Positions 1 to 11,235 of a stretch of DNA of 64,000 nucleotides are shown in pieces (positions within the stretch are counted from its first letter, which is position 1; every line of letters starts with the position of its first letter). The DNA comes from Platynereis dumerilii (taxonomy: Eukaryota; Annelida; Polychaeta; Phyllodocida; Nereididae). The notes under the pieces are model-generated. The model searched no databases, was not told the origin of the DNA, and saw nothing but the letters and a program-made list of their open reading frames with translations. The stretch is taken from assembly GCA_026936325.1 (NCBI GenBank), contig JAPTHN010000003.1, positions 81,023,006 through 81,087,005 on the forward strand, read 5' to 3'. The translations under genes and the position numbers were made by a program.

Positions 1-430
1 TTGATCTTTTAACAAAAGCTTGTGGTGACATCTGGCAGCCATCTCATAATTTCAACTTCATAATGAAAAAACTTTTAAAAGTTCAAAATGGAGAAATCTG
101 AAAGATTCAATCAGATCAGACATTATGATGATTCCCAAGCTTCAATATTAATCTTTTGCTATTAATTTTTACATGCAAAATTTAATTTTTGCAACTTCCT
201 GGTTATCAATATCATTCTGAAACATGTAACATTGGAGGGTGCCAGCAAAACCTACCTATATTCCGTCTGGGTGTCCCTTTCTTGCTTACTTTGACATGAG
301 ATGTTCTTTCAAAAACAACACTGAGCATCCAAAAAGCTGGTTTCATAATCACCTTATCACATCGTTTTAGCTGTTGGCAACTGCGGGCAGACCAAGAAAA
401 TGTTCAATCTAAAAAAGTTCAAACCACCAC
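1..430. repeat. Dispersed non-coding block P, copy 1
   Basis: The opening bases (a run around 'aaaagcttgtgg', then 'cagacattatgatgatt' and 'aatcttttgct') recur with mismatches near 6290-6900 and 8900-9460. No reading frame is kept among the copies, so this is a repeated non-coding block, not a gene. It starts before the window edge. Confidence 0.6.
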
Positions 431-751
431 TTACCAGTCCTACCTGTATTCAGCATCGATATCCGTTCATATCCCTTTTGAATTTCTCATCTTCTCCAAA
501 AACGTTTTTTGGTTACCCCATTAACTCCATGCATGAATGCCATGGACTGAGCAAGAAAGTTACGGAATTATATTGCATATATATTTGATTGAAAATCCTC
601 ATGACAGGAGACCCCCCCCTCTCCATCAATTTTACTGAATGATATGTTTTATTGAATGATGCGTTATATATTTTCTTAGTAACAAGAGACATAATTGAAC
701 AAGTAAAAGTTAACTATTTCACTCAACATAAAAGGAACTTACAGGAAGCTT

Positions 752-1440
752 TCATGCTCTATCCAGTAGCATTTCATCAGCTCGAATGAGGGTATTGGAG
801 GTGTTGTTAGTTGTTGTTGTTGTTGTCACAAGACTCTTGCTGTTCACAGCCATGTGACAGATGATGGAGTTGTACACTGCTGGTAATTGATGGCGGCCCC
901 TGTCCCTGTTAAGGTCTGGCTTGGTTACTGCTATGTGCACTGCTTCGCGAACCCCTCTTTGGAACCATCTCGGGTCGGAGTCCAGGATGCTGACATCTTT
1001 ATCTTCATTGAAAGTATGATGATGATCTTTCAAGTATGAGCCCACTGGTGAAGAATCCTTGTGGTGTTCCTTGATTCTCTTTCCAAGCTGGCGTTCTGTT
1101 TCCCCCACATAATGAGACTGACATTTACCACATTTGATGGCAAAGATAACCCCAGCTTTGTCCTTCTGAGGCACTTTATCTTTGGGGGAGGACAGGAAAC
1201 TCCGAATGGTATTCTGAGGTTTGCTGTGGACTGTGATGCCTCGGGCTCTCATCTTCCTTGACATGGCTTCTGTTATTCCTTCAATATAGGGCAGAGTGAC
1301 ATGGCCCTTTACTGTAGACTTCTTTTTGGATGGTTTGGGGGTGATCCTCTTGCTGCCTGGCAGATCCCACACCCACCTAGGGTAACCTGATATAGCAAGG
1401 ACTTTCTGTAGGTGTTGCATCTCTTTATGCAATAAGTCCT
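752..1440 (-). mobile_element. Penelope-like retroelement fragment with GIY-YIG nuclease domain
   Basis: A minus-strand reading frame of about 230 residues carries a GIY-YIG type endonuclease segment: 'CGKCQSHYVGETERQLGKR' followed by 'IKEHH', with the Y of the GIY half replaced by the common H-Y-V-G form and the R of the second motif present. Upstream lies a basic stretch and 'LPYIEGITEAMSRKMRARG', the linker normally seen between reverse transcriptase and nuclease in Penelope-like elements (PLEs) and related RT-GIY-YIG retroelements. No reverse transcriptase domain is seen here, so only the C-terminal end is present. A good acceptor (pyrimidine tract, then TTCAG, read on the minus strand) lies at about 1440, and a GTAAGT-like donor lies just past the stop near 750. 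The nuclease would nick target DNA to prime insertion. A domesticated GIY-YIG gene is possible but less likely. Confidence 0.65.
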
Positions 1441-1499
1441 GAACGGAACAACAACAGACAACAGACAATTTAAATTTTATCAAATAATATGTCAAATTG

Positions 1500-2475
1500 T
1501 CAGCCAGGATGCCAGATTGGGTTTACAAACCTGATTGTTTAGATAATTACAATTTTTACAAATCCAATTTAAAGCAACCTGCCCTTCCTTAATAAGCGAC
1601 CCTGGAGATAATTGTAGGCTAATGTTACTGCTGTCTGACGTTAGTTTCTTAAGATAGAATACCCTTAAATTCAGGTAAGCTGGTACCTTTTACTGAGATT
1701 ACACTGAGCTTATCATGGACAAGTCTTTATGTTTTCCCACCAACAATTTGTGAAAAATAAATCAGATTAGTCAGTGACAAGCTCTGAGTGTTCATTAATC
1801 AAATTTTTAATTCCGTTTTCCTCCAAGCGGTTTGAGGTACTTGCTGGTTGATGAGGTGATTTCTTGTGTCAATATCCACAGAGCAAAGTAATGATGGTAG
1901 TTCCGTTAGTGATAACAGTGTTTATACACGATCAGTAACTTTTGTTCAAACATTGGCAACATAGTAACATTCAATGATAATCGACACTTTGAGCTCAGCT
2001 TTCGCTTTACAAAGGTACTCTTTGCAGACTGCATCAGGGTATTAAAACATAAATAAGAAAGTTTTCACACTCAATTCATTGATGTATGATGACTGTGGCT
2101 TTATGTCCAGAATCTACGAACAAAAAACAGGACTCAGACTCATTTTATTCTTGCTCATTACAAATGAAAAATACACACCATTTATAATACATCAATTTCT
2201 ATTAAAAATACAAGCAAAGGGACTCCACAATGGCACAAAGGCAATAAGTTGACGCTGATGAGGAGCCCCAATGTTTAGAAATTGTTTCAAGGCTAAGTGG
2301 GTAGCAGTGCATTTAACAAACTTCGGTAAAAGATATTAACAACTATAAATAAGAAAGAAACATAGATTTTAGGTAGAATAAAAAATAATGGTTGGACGAT
2401 GGACTTCAGTTACAAGGGGATGGAGCTTTGAACAGAGCAGTATCTGATAAGTAAAGGTTATTGACCACGGGAGAG
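1500..2475. other. Non-coding stretch, little recognised
   Basis: I see no coding frame, RNA gene or terminal repeat between the Penelope-like fragment and the hairpin at 2476, apart from a possible retroposon tail at 2130-2350. Confidence 0.5.
2130..2350 (-). mobile_element. Possible LINE 3' end, minus strand
   Basis: Read on the minus strand this ends in 'caagaataaaatgagtctgag', an AATAAA-like signal followed by a short GAGTCT-type tail. A similar ending closes the stretch at 46150-46735. No reverse transcriptase coding is visible, so the call rests only on the tail. Confidence 0.3.
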
Positions 2476-2533
2476 GGAATATGTGATTTATCACCCGAGG
2501 CCTTTAGGCCGAGGTGTGATAAACACATATTCC
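2476..2533. repeat. 58-bp palindromic hairpin
   Basis: The arms 'ggaatatgtg' and 'cacatattcc' enclose a second complementary pair centred on 'cgaggcctttaggccgagg'. The whole folds as one hairpin with small bulges. Such compact palindromes often form the ends of non-autonomous DNA transposons. No partner end was found nearby. Confidence 0.65.
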
Positions 2534-2936
2534 TGATCCGATGGTGAATAGCCAGCTTATACCATGAGACAAACACTCAGTCAAACATGAGAGGATAACT
2601 GGACAACAAAGAATATGGGATTTATTCCCCTGAAATACTGTAATGTGATTGGCTGACAGAGGCGTCGAATGGTATAATGAAATCAATTGACAAATATGAC
2701 ATCGTACAATCGAACAAACAGGATCATAACTACCTAGTAATTTAATCTAAATGTAATTTTTATATGTCCAATATCTATGAAAGCTATGTGTAAGATTTTG
2801 CCTCTTAAATTATCTTGCCTCGTATTAAATATTTTAGTAAATTTGTATTTTATATCATTTCTTGCAAACTCATGTCCTACCATGAAGACGATGCAACAAA
2901 AGATGAAGGTAAGGGCTATTTCGTGATGCCAATTTA

Positions 2937-3116
2937 GGCCACACATAATTGATCTTTAGCTTCTCAGATGCTCTCAAGGCACTTTTTCTAGAGTCGGTGG
3001 TAGGACAAAAAAAAAATTTATGTAAAAAAAAATTTTTTTTTCAATTTTTTTTTCCATCGGCAGGAAATCTATTGTGTCGGCGGGTCCGCGAAGCTAAGAA
3101 TCAATTATGTGTGGCC
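2937..3116. mobile_element. 180-bp Harbinger-like MITE
   Basis: Terminal inverted repeats 'ggccacacataattgat' and 'atcaattatgtgtggcc' bound the element, flanked on both sides by TTA (2934-2936 and 3117-3119). A 3-bp TWA target duplication and GG-starting ends are typical of PIF/Harbinger elements. The interior holds long A and T runs and no coding. It would be moved by a transposase encoded elsewhere. Confidence 0.65.
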
Positions 3117-3119
3117 TTA

Positions 3120-4695
3120 ATTGATTGATGTTGCAGGAACACTGTGAGAAGATCAGAATATTAGTGTAAATTATGTAGAATTGTATGATATTATAAGATA
3201 GGATAGTACACTGTATAGGGTATAAGATAGGATGATGAAGAACATGATATTTATTATCAGCCAGAAAGTCTACAAAAAACTCTGAGTTAGAATTCTCAGT
3301 CATCGAATAATCTTGTTGAGCTTATCAGTACAAGTGTTCCGAACCAGTATAAGACAGATTTATCTTTCGGTTTTTAGTTGGTGTTGTCAGAAATATATCA
3401 AGGCTCTTAATGGTTGATAAGAGGCTTGCTTCTGCCTGGGGCCGTGCAGTAACATTGAAGTGGTCATATCCTCTGGTAGCAGGAGTATTCACACATTGTG
3501 GTAGGTTTAGAAATGTGCCGAGTAACCAACCAGTGTCTGTAACACATGTCAGCATTTATGTTCCAGCCTGAAACTTCCAGGCCAATTGACATTATTATTT
3601 ACGCCAGCATAATAGGCTTACTGTTTTTTTTTGCATTTAGACATCACCATGATACTTTTACCATTGGAAAAGCCAAGATCTAACTGACTGTTTCGCGTGT
3701 TAATGTCCTGTTGAGGATTAGCAGCAAACAAATATTCAGATTATTACATATTTGACAAATTTAAAATCACTCCGCATGAGGTACAGTTTAAGAAGTTTAT
3801 GAGGTCTAATCAGTCAGATACCTCCTTTTCTGTTTCTAATATAATGCAAATTTTTGTTAGTTAAAACCCTCAAAAGTTTATGTTAGGTTACACAGAATGG
3901 TGTTTATCTGATAGATAACAGAAAACATGTTCTGAGCAATATGAAGTGATTGGGCTAGATTCCAGATTTAAAATTTGAGGATCTCCGCCGCCGTATTTCG
4001 CAGGACTCAGGGCAAATGGGATATCAGATTGAGGGCAAATGCTGACCAATATCAGGGCATGTCTATGGCCCCGGTCAAATCCGTACCATGTTAAATTTCA
4101 TGGCTAAATAGGAACATCCCCCTCCCTGTGAAATGGCCATCACGTTTGCCTCTGTCTGCCGCAGAAAGCAGAACACCAGCCTGACATACAACCCTAGTGC
4201 TCTTTCGTATTATTCAGCTGGATTAACAGTGTGAATTTCGTGTTTTGTTTTGTCGGTGGACGACCAGAAGCACAAAAGTCACCAATCATTCACCTTCAGA
4301 AGCATTTATAGAATTTCTTGGAAGCACTATTATCCCGTCAGCTTTAAATGGAGATGGAACGTGACAGGATTTGTCTTGGTAGGATAAACGAAGGTCGGCT
4401 GGGTCATTTCTGCTTACTATAGCCCAAAACATTTCTTGGAAACTGATTATTTGGGGGAAATTGCCTCACTGATAAAATAAAGGTGACTAATTCTACTTTA
4501 CAATGGAATGTGCCCTTTACACATGTCAAGCGCTTCGGAATGAAAATTACCATGCTCTGCAGTAACTCTCTGATCTTTGTGATATTTGGGTTGCGTGAAG
4601 GCTATTAATTTTATTCTGGGATCTTTTACTTACTCAGCACGAACACTGATGCAAGGGACTTCCGGTTTAACATCTCAACTGAATGACATCCAGTA
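3120..4695. other. Non-coding stretch, nothing recognised
   Basis: Only short random frames occur here. No splice-bounded exon, RNA gene or terminal repeat could be supported. Confidence 0.5.
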
Positions 4696-4703
4696 CGGAT
4701 TTT

Positions 4704-4936
4704 CATAGGCGTATGGCGTGCGCAATTTTGGGGGGGCGAGCGACATTTTCCCGAATTTCACGATCTAGATTTGATACCATTTCAAATGAAATTGCCTGGA
4801 AATCATTAATTTTCAATAGCGATTATTTAATCGTCTGCCCAAATCTTTTAGCCTTTTTGCCCGAATCTTACTGTTTCCCAAACATTTGGGGGGGGGCAAT
4901 CGCCCCCCCCTACCCCCCCCCTCCGATACGCCTATG
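4704..4936. mobile_element. 233-bp hAT-type MITE, copy 1
   Basis: The ends 'cataggcgta' and 'tacgcctatg' are inverted repeats. The flanks CGGATTTT (4696-4703) and AGGATTTT (4937-4944) match at 7 of 8 positions, fitting the 8-bp duplication of hAT elements. The interior has G and C homopolymer runs near both ends. A second copy of exactly the same length lies reversed at 33003-33235. Confidence 0.8.
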
Positions 4937-5462
4937 AGGATTTTGCTCTTAAATGTCCAATGAAAAATCACAGATCAGCATTCCATATTAAATGCTAAAA
5001 TATGATAGGTGAAATATTTATATAGTTGTTCACCATTCAATAGAGAGGACTAACAAAGATCCTTTTATAATTATTTCACGAATCTGCGTTTCTGAGTATA
5101 AAGTTGATAATTGATAGAACTGCACTGAGACTGATAATTTTTTTAGGCTAACAAGTCTTTTTATTCTGTACCGCAATCAGAACTTATTTGATTACATTAT
5201 CTCTATTGGTACTAATTTGTCAAAACTGAAGAATTATTTTCAAGAAAAATTCACAATAAGCTGATAATCTCAAGATTATCAGAGAAAAGTGGTTTCTCTC
5301 TTTGAAATTAGTCAGGAAATCACTGTTTTGATCTGTGAACTGTTTCATCACTCGTTTTCAGCTGATTTCTCTTGAAATTGAGTACACAACTAAATATTCA
5401 AGATTGAACCTTTTGAGGTTATATAGCTTAATATGGGAATGGCACAAAAAAAGATTCCGAAC

Positions 5463-5545
5463 AGGTCGGTCTGGTGGTATGGTGCTAGGCTGCCAATCGT
5501 TGGGTGTCTAGGACCTATGTTGGACTGCTGTTTCGAACAACCTTC
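5463..5545 (+). mobile_element. tRNA-like SINE head (possible)
   Basis: The run 'ggtcggtctggtggtatgg' followed about 60 bases later by 'ctgtttcgaacaacc' resembles the A and B boxes of a tRNA-derived RNA polymerase III promoter. The spacing suits a tRNA-like SINE head. The cloverleaf is not well kept, so this is not called a tRNA gene. The B-box part is repeated in the tandem array that follows. Confidence 0.35.
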
Positions 5546-5790
5546 TCATTACAGAGCTCTTAAAATACTCTGGAGTTATTTGCTTATCCAGCTCTTGCTG
5601 GGTCTCTAGGGCCTATGTTGGACTGCTGTTTCGAACAACCTTCTCATTACAGAGCTCTTAAAATACTCTGGAGTTATTTGCTTATCCAGCTCTTGCTGGG
5701 TCTCTAGGGCCTATGTTGGACTGCTGTTTCGAACAACCTTCTCATTACAGAGCTCTTAAAATACTCTTGAGTTATTTGCTTATCAATGGG
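5495..5790. repeat. 98-bp tandem repeat, three copies
   Basis: The segment from 'ctaggrcctatgttgg' through 'ctcttaaaatactct' to 'ttgcttatc' repeats three times with a period of 98 (anchors at 5508, 5606 and 5704). Copies two and three are almost identical, so the expansion is recent. Each copy carries the B-box-like 'tttcgaacaacc'. Confidence 0.9.
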
Positions 5791-8700
5791 CACATTTGCC
5801 CTATTTTGCTTCTTGGAGAAACTTCAAGAGATAACAGGACCCGTGCATGATTTTCAGAGTTCAGTTAAAAGCCCAGAATCTCTTTTTGCAAACAATTTAA
5901 TTCCCTTCTGTTAGAATGCGCATTGCACAACAATGAATTGAAAATAGGTTCATTTTGTAACATTTTGCTCATCCCGTCACCTGCAAATGTCCGGTAAGAA
6001 TCCTTCATTTATAAAAGAATACATTTTTTTATCACTATTAATGTTACTTTAGTTATCACTAATTATTTAGGGAAAATTAATTGAACTGAATCATGAATCT
6101 TGATGATGCACCTGTTCTGCCTTATACAGTTTGTAATAAATAAAAAAACAATTCTAATGGCAAAATTATCCAAGATTGCCTCTTACTGATTGAGCATTTG
6201 CGTGTAGAAACATGAAGACTGAAGAACCACCTTCATGAAAGACATAACCACACATGATTCATTTTGCAACCTTATCTTTTTTTTTAATTTTAAGATATGG
6301 AATTTTACCATTCAACCAGATGGAAAGATAATACCCTTTGGTCGTTTGCAGAATTCTGAGTCTGTATTTTCTGGTGATTTCATATTTTCCATTTCGTAAT
6401 GGAAAAACTTTTTAAAATTTGAAATGGAGAAAGCCCCCAAGATTCAAACAGATCTGACATTATGATGATTTGCAAGTTTTGAAATTTCGAAGTTTCAAAT
6501 TAATCTTTTGCTGTTTATTTTTACGTGGGAGTATTTGATTTTGCAAATTCCTGTTTGTCAATATCTCTCTGAAACAAGCTACATTCCGCAGTTATGTACG
6601 TAACTCTGAGAAACTATACTTATCTGATGTGCAATTATGGGCTTGTGACTAAATTTGAGTTCCATGTGGTCCTTTCAATGACAATGGGAATGCAAAAACA
6701 GCAAAAGGATCCTGCTGTTTCTGTTGATAGCAGAACCTGGGCAACTGATGAATGTTTGAGACGTGACAATCCCATGACAACTCAACAGCACTGGGGTCTG
6801 AGTAATTGGAAGCCTCATTCACAATTTGCAGCCTCAAGGTGGATTTGCTAGTAATTAACTTGAAGAGTTAGTTAGGTTAGTTAGATTCTCAACAGGGCAA
6901 TTACTGCCACATTGTATGAAGTTAGCTTTACTTTTTGAGGAAGTTGTGACAGCCATTTTAATCATTTTAAAGGCAAAAAGGACTCAACTGTTATTCTTTT
7001 GTATGCATATTCCAATGAAGATTTACTGTTCTCATATATCTTTAAGACAATTTAGTTTTTATATATGCAGAGGATGGACTAGGTACATCCAGGCATTTCA
7101 AAAAATAATTTTACTACCGTAATTCTGTATTTTTAAGTATGAAATGGTAACTGACAAAAATGCACTTAGATCATTTTCGCCAGTTATTGAGTCTCAATAG
7201 TCTAGACCATAAATCCAAGTCTTGGTCTCTATTTTTGTTAATTTATCAAATATTCAGACCAATTTTCAAGAAAAATCCAGCCACAGTAAGCTGATGATCT
7301 TCTTAAGATTATTGTAAGCAAGTGGTTTCCCTCAAAAGTTGGTCGTAATGAATTAGGGCCCATTGGAACCTGCAATTGGATAGAGAATAATGTATGAAAT
7401 TAATTTAAATATTTTGCAAGGACTGTGACACAACTAGAGGAAAAACTGTGTTGATTTGTTTTTATCACCTGGTTTAACCCAATAATCCTACTATTAATTC
7501 ATGGACCCGTCCGTCTTTCCCAGCCAAAGTATAAGTTGCCCATCCACAAAAACTTGCATGCAACCTTTTCTCACCCACTACAAGGTTTTAGGCTGGGTTG
7601 TGTGTTCAAAATTTATCTTTAAATTTTTGCCCCCCTCCCCACACCCACATGTAACGGGTATCATGCTAGTAATAATAATTCACACAACAGCTTGTGATAT
7701 TGTTATGCAGAGACAATGAATTTGGTCGTTTTGTCATAGGATCCGTGTTCCAAAGACAAGAGTGAGTGTGATTCTCTGGGCGCAGATGTGCATGGATGTG
7801 GAACTCAATTCATACAACTTGATACAAGTGATAATGTCTTTGCCATACTTTTGATTGCCAATGCGCACGCTCAAGCCAGTTGTGAAATTAAGGACATTTT
7901 TGTTGAATCATATCACATGGCACAGTTTTTAAAATGCTCTGGGGGAACTTGCTTATCAATGTTGCACATCTGCCCAATTTTGCTTCTGGGAGAAAAGTCT
8001 AGAGATAAATGTTACAGGGTCCATGATGTTCCAGCCTTCTGAGTTCCATTAAAAACAAAAAAAGTTACTTTTGTTTTGAACAATTCCAAGTTTGCTGCGG
8101 GAAATAAAAACCTCCTTTAATCCAAATTGTAAATTGTACTACAATTATTTGCTTAATGCTGTCATCGTTAAAGATAACCTTTATTGCAGCCAGTCATATT
8201 TTAGCTTATCATTTGACTATACATATATGCAGAAGTGCATGAATGTTGAACTCAACTCATACAAGTCACAACTCACAAACTCACAATGTCATACTTTTGA
8301 TTACCAATGCACATGTTCAAGCCAGTTGTAAAATTACAGGCATTTCTGTTGAATCATGTCACATGACACAGCTTTTAAAATGCTTTTGGGGTAATTTGCC
8401 TATCAAAGGTGCACATTTGCCCAATTTTGCTTCTGGGAGAAAATTCTAAAGATAAAAGGGTCCATGATGTTCCAGCCTTGTGGGTTCCATTAAAAGCCTA
8501 AAAAGAACAATTCTAAGTTTGTTGGGGGAAAGAAAAACATCCTTAAATTCAAATAGTAAATTGTACAACAGTTATTGACTTTATTGTGTCACCTTTAAGA
8601 TATCTTTTAAAGGCAAGAGGTCTTGAGAAGTTAAGACAGTGAGTTATATTTTACCTAATACTGTAGATTATTTACCATCATATGATATGTATTATTCTTT

Positions 8701-9613
8701 CATAAATAAATATGAATAATGAACCTAAAATGATGAATACTTTTTTTTAAAAGCAGAATTGTCAGAGATTTCCTTTCAGAAAGACATAAATAGACATTTG
8801 TTCCTATTGTCTTGGTGTTATAGTCTCTGAAGGTTCTTGTCATAGCGTAACAATGTAATGTAGGCCAATCGGTCAAATTCCACCATCTAATCAGGAGGAA
8901 TAATAATTTCCTTTGATCTTTAAAGAAAAGCTTGTGGCCGCATCTGGTTGCCAATTTCATATCTTCCATTTCGTAATGAAAAACTTTTCAAAAAGCCCAA
9001 AGATTCAAACAGATCTGACATTATGATTATTTTGAAGCTTCAGCATTAATCTTTCAAAGTTTCAATATTAATCTTTTGCTATTTATTTTCACATGGGAGT
9101 ATTTGATTTTACAAATTCCTGTTTGTCAATGTCACTCTGAAACAAGCAACATTGGAGTTAACTTTTGTGAAACTATACTTATATAATAATATATCTTCAT
9201 TTCTAACATTCTCTGACAGAGAATGCCCTTCAACAGCAACATCTAGAAATTCTAGCATCTAAAAAAGCCTATCAAAGTAATCACTTTATTTTCCTCCACT
9301 GTTTTAGCTGTTGACAGCAGGACAGCAACTGCTATAAAGTTGAGACACGACAAACCCATGGCAACTCAGAAGCACTGGTGTCAAAGTAATTTGATGGCTC
9401 ATTCAGGATTTACAGCCTTATGGTGGATTTGCCAGTAATTAACTGTAAGAATGAGTCAGAATCTCAAAAATTTAATTGCTACCATAAAGTTAGCTCAGTG
9501 AAGCTGTCATGACAGCCATTTAAGTCATTATAGAATTTGAAAGACATTTCAGATTTTGATGATTTTTTGTCAATGGTTTCGGTTTGACATACTTTTAATC
9601 TGAAACAACCTGC

Positions 9614-10010
9614 TTATGTCAATAGATAGATAGACTTTATTTAGCCACATTAAAAAAGGGAACAGACATGTATATACAATAATAAGCAGTACACTGTTGT
9701 ATTAGTGTTATAATGAGTTTCAGATTGCACACAAAGGTTTAAAAATTATTTCCAGTGTGGTCCGGAAAACAAAATGACATCAAGATGCAATAAAGGCTAT
9801 CCACGCTGTCGAAAATATATAATATACAATATAACACTGATTAATGAGTAACGGTAGCAGAAATTTCATTTAAGTACACGTGCTTGTGCTTTTAGGAATT
9901 GTTTTGCCCTTACTTTAAATAAATCTTTACTATTTACAGTTTTAACAACGTTTGGTAGATTGTTCCACGCCAACACACCTTGATAGCTAAAATTCAATCA
10001 ATGTATAATA
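9614..10010 (-). mobile_element. 5'-truncated CR1-like LINE 3' end
   Basis: On the minus strand, 10005-9868 reads as the last ~45 residues of a LINE ORF2 ('GVLAWNNLPNVVKTVNS' and 'LFKVRAKQFLKAQARV' before a stop), the usual 'LWNSLP...FK' C-terminal motif. It is followed by a 3' UTR that ends 'gtggctaaataaagtctatctatc'. The AATAAA signal with a short (TATC)n tail is typical of CR1/L2-like elements. The rest of the element is absent. Confidence 0.7.
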
Positions 10011-10353
10011 ATGACATCTCTGAGTTTGCACAAACCATTCATCCAGTATTATTTTGTTTATTTTTATGAATTGTTTATCTTGTCAAAATTAACAGCAATC
10101 AAGTGATATCAGTTATTCAGAGGTATGGGCTCATCTGACTTGAATTCTGGCACTTTGTTTAACAAAATGAGCCCTCCACCAATTGGCAATGTTGAATTTA
10201 TATGTTGGGATAGGCCTAATGACTGATAGGCAAGATGCTCATGGCGTATATTCTGAGATGGATTCTCTCATGGAGTGACATCACTCTGAAGAGTCTGCAT
10301 AGCCTATAGGCTCAAGGGAATTGCATTTTCAGCATTGGGCTATGTGACCATAT

Positions 10354-11205
10354 TGTGGATTATTGCTATTAGTCATTTCATTTATTTGATTTATTTGTCA
10401 TTTAATTATTGTATAAAGTATCATATTATTCTATGTCTAATTTTCTTTGTATTTTTTTGTATCTATAAATGTATGTATTTTCTGATCATTCTTGTGTTTC
10501 ATATTTCAATCATTTGTCACTGGTCATTCTGATCATGATTCTCTCAGTTTCTATGTTTTTGATTGTTTCTGTAACATGTCATGATGAAAGTCCAGCTTCT
10601 ATGTTTTTCATGTTTTTCACGGTTATCATGATTGTTTGATTGTGTTGGTGACAGCAAGAACTGCTGGTCACATCCTCATTCTGCATTTTACTCTCATTCA
10701 CTTCATATCAATTCATGGAAATGTTTCAAAAAGGATATTCAGAGAAACAAATTGTAAGTTTTGTCTTTATTCATTTCTTTATATAATTATACAATACACA
10801 GTAATATGGTAATTCATCTTTCATTATTTGTGTAAGTGCTTAGAATATTCAATACTATTTTTATGTAAGTTGAGTAGGTTTATGACTTTTGAGGTTTATG
10901 ACTTTTGATTTACTTCCTTGTTTCATTTACTTCTTTTCCTAATTGGCACATCAGTGCATAAATCCAGGATGTAAAAACCTAATGACTATTTCCATGATAT
11001 GTGTTTAAATATTGTTATTTGTTATAATGATTAGCTGCATACATATATGTTTCATGTACATTGTAAACCAAATTGTGATAGAAGTTATTTTTCTGTTGGT
11101 TGCAGCTAACCTCCTCCTCCTCCTCATCCTACTGCACATTATCTTCTCAATAAATGGAGCGTTAGAAACTTCTCGAGGCATTGTCACTTTCTTCAATCTT
11201 AAGCA
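10354..11205 (+). repeat. BEL/Pao 5' LTR
   Basis: It matches the copy at 15496-16347 almost base for base over 852 bp, begins TGTGG and ends CA. It should carry the element's promoter; I did not try to place it. The internal region starts right after it. Confidence 0.93.
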
Positions 11206-11235
11206 GTTAGAATTTACTCTGATCTGCAACTTCAA

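Larger units (their letters stand above)
5090..9460. repeat. Tandem pair of ~2-kb non-coding units
   Basis: Landmarks recur in the same order: 'ttttcaagaaaaat...agctgatgatc' at about 5240 and 7260; 'ttttgcttct(g)ggagaaa' at about 5807, 7978 and 8428; 'cagatctgacattatgat' at about 6450 and 9010. The pairs are about 2.0-2.5 kb apart. No frame is shared, so this is duplicated non-coding DNA. The middle landmark has an extra local copy (7788-8100 and 8230-8560). Confidence 0.6.

Noticed and set aside
5463-5545. Functional tRNA gene
   Set aside because: The arms do not pair into a proper cloverleaf and no T-run terminator is suitably placed.
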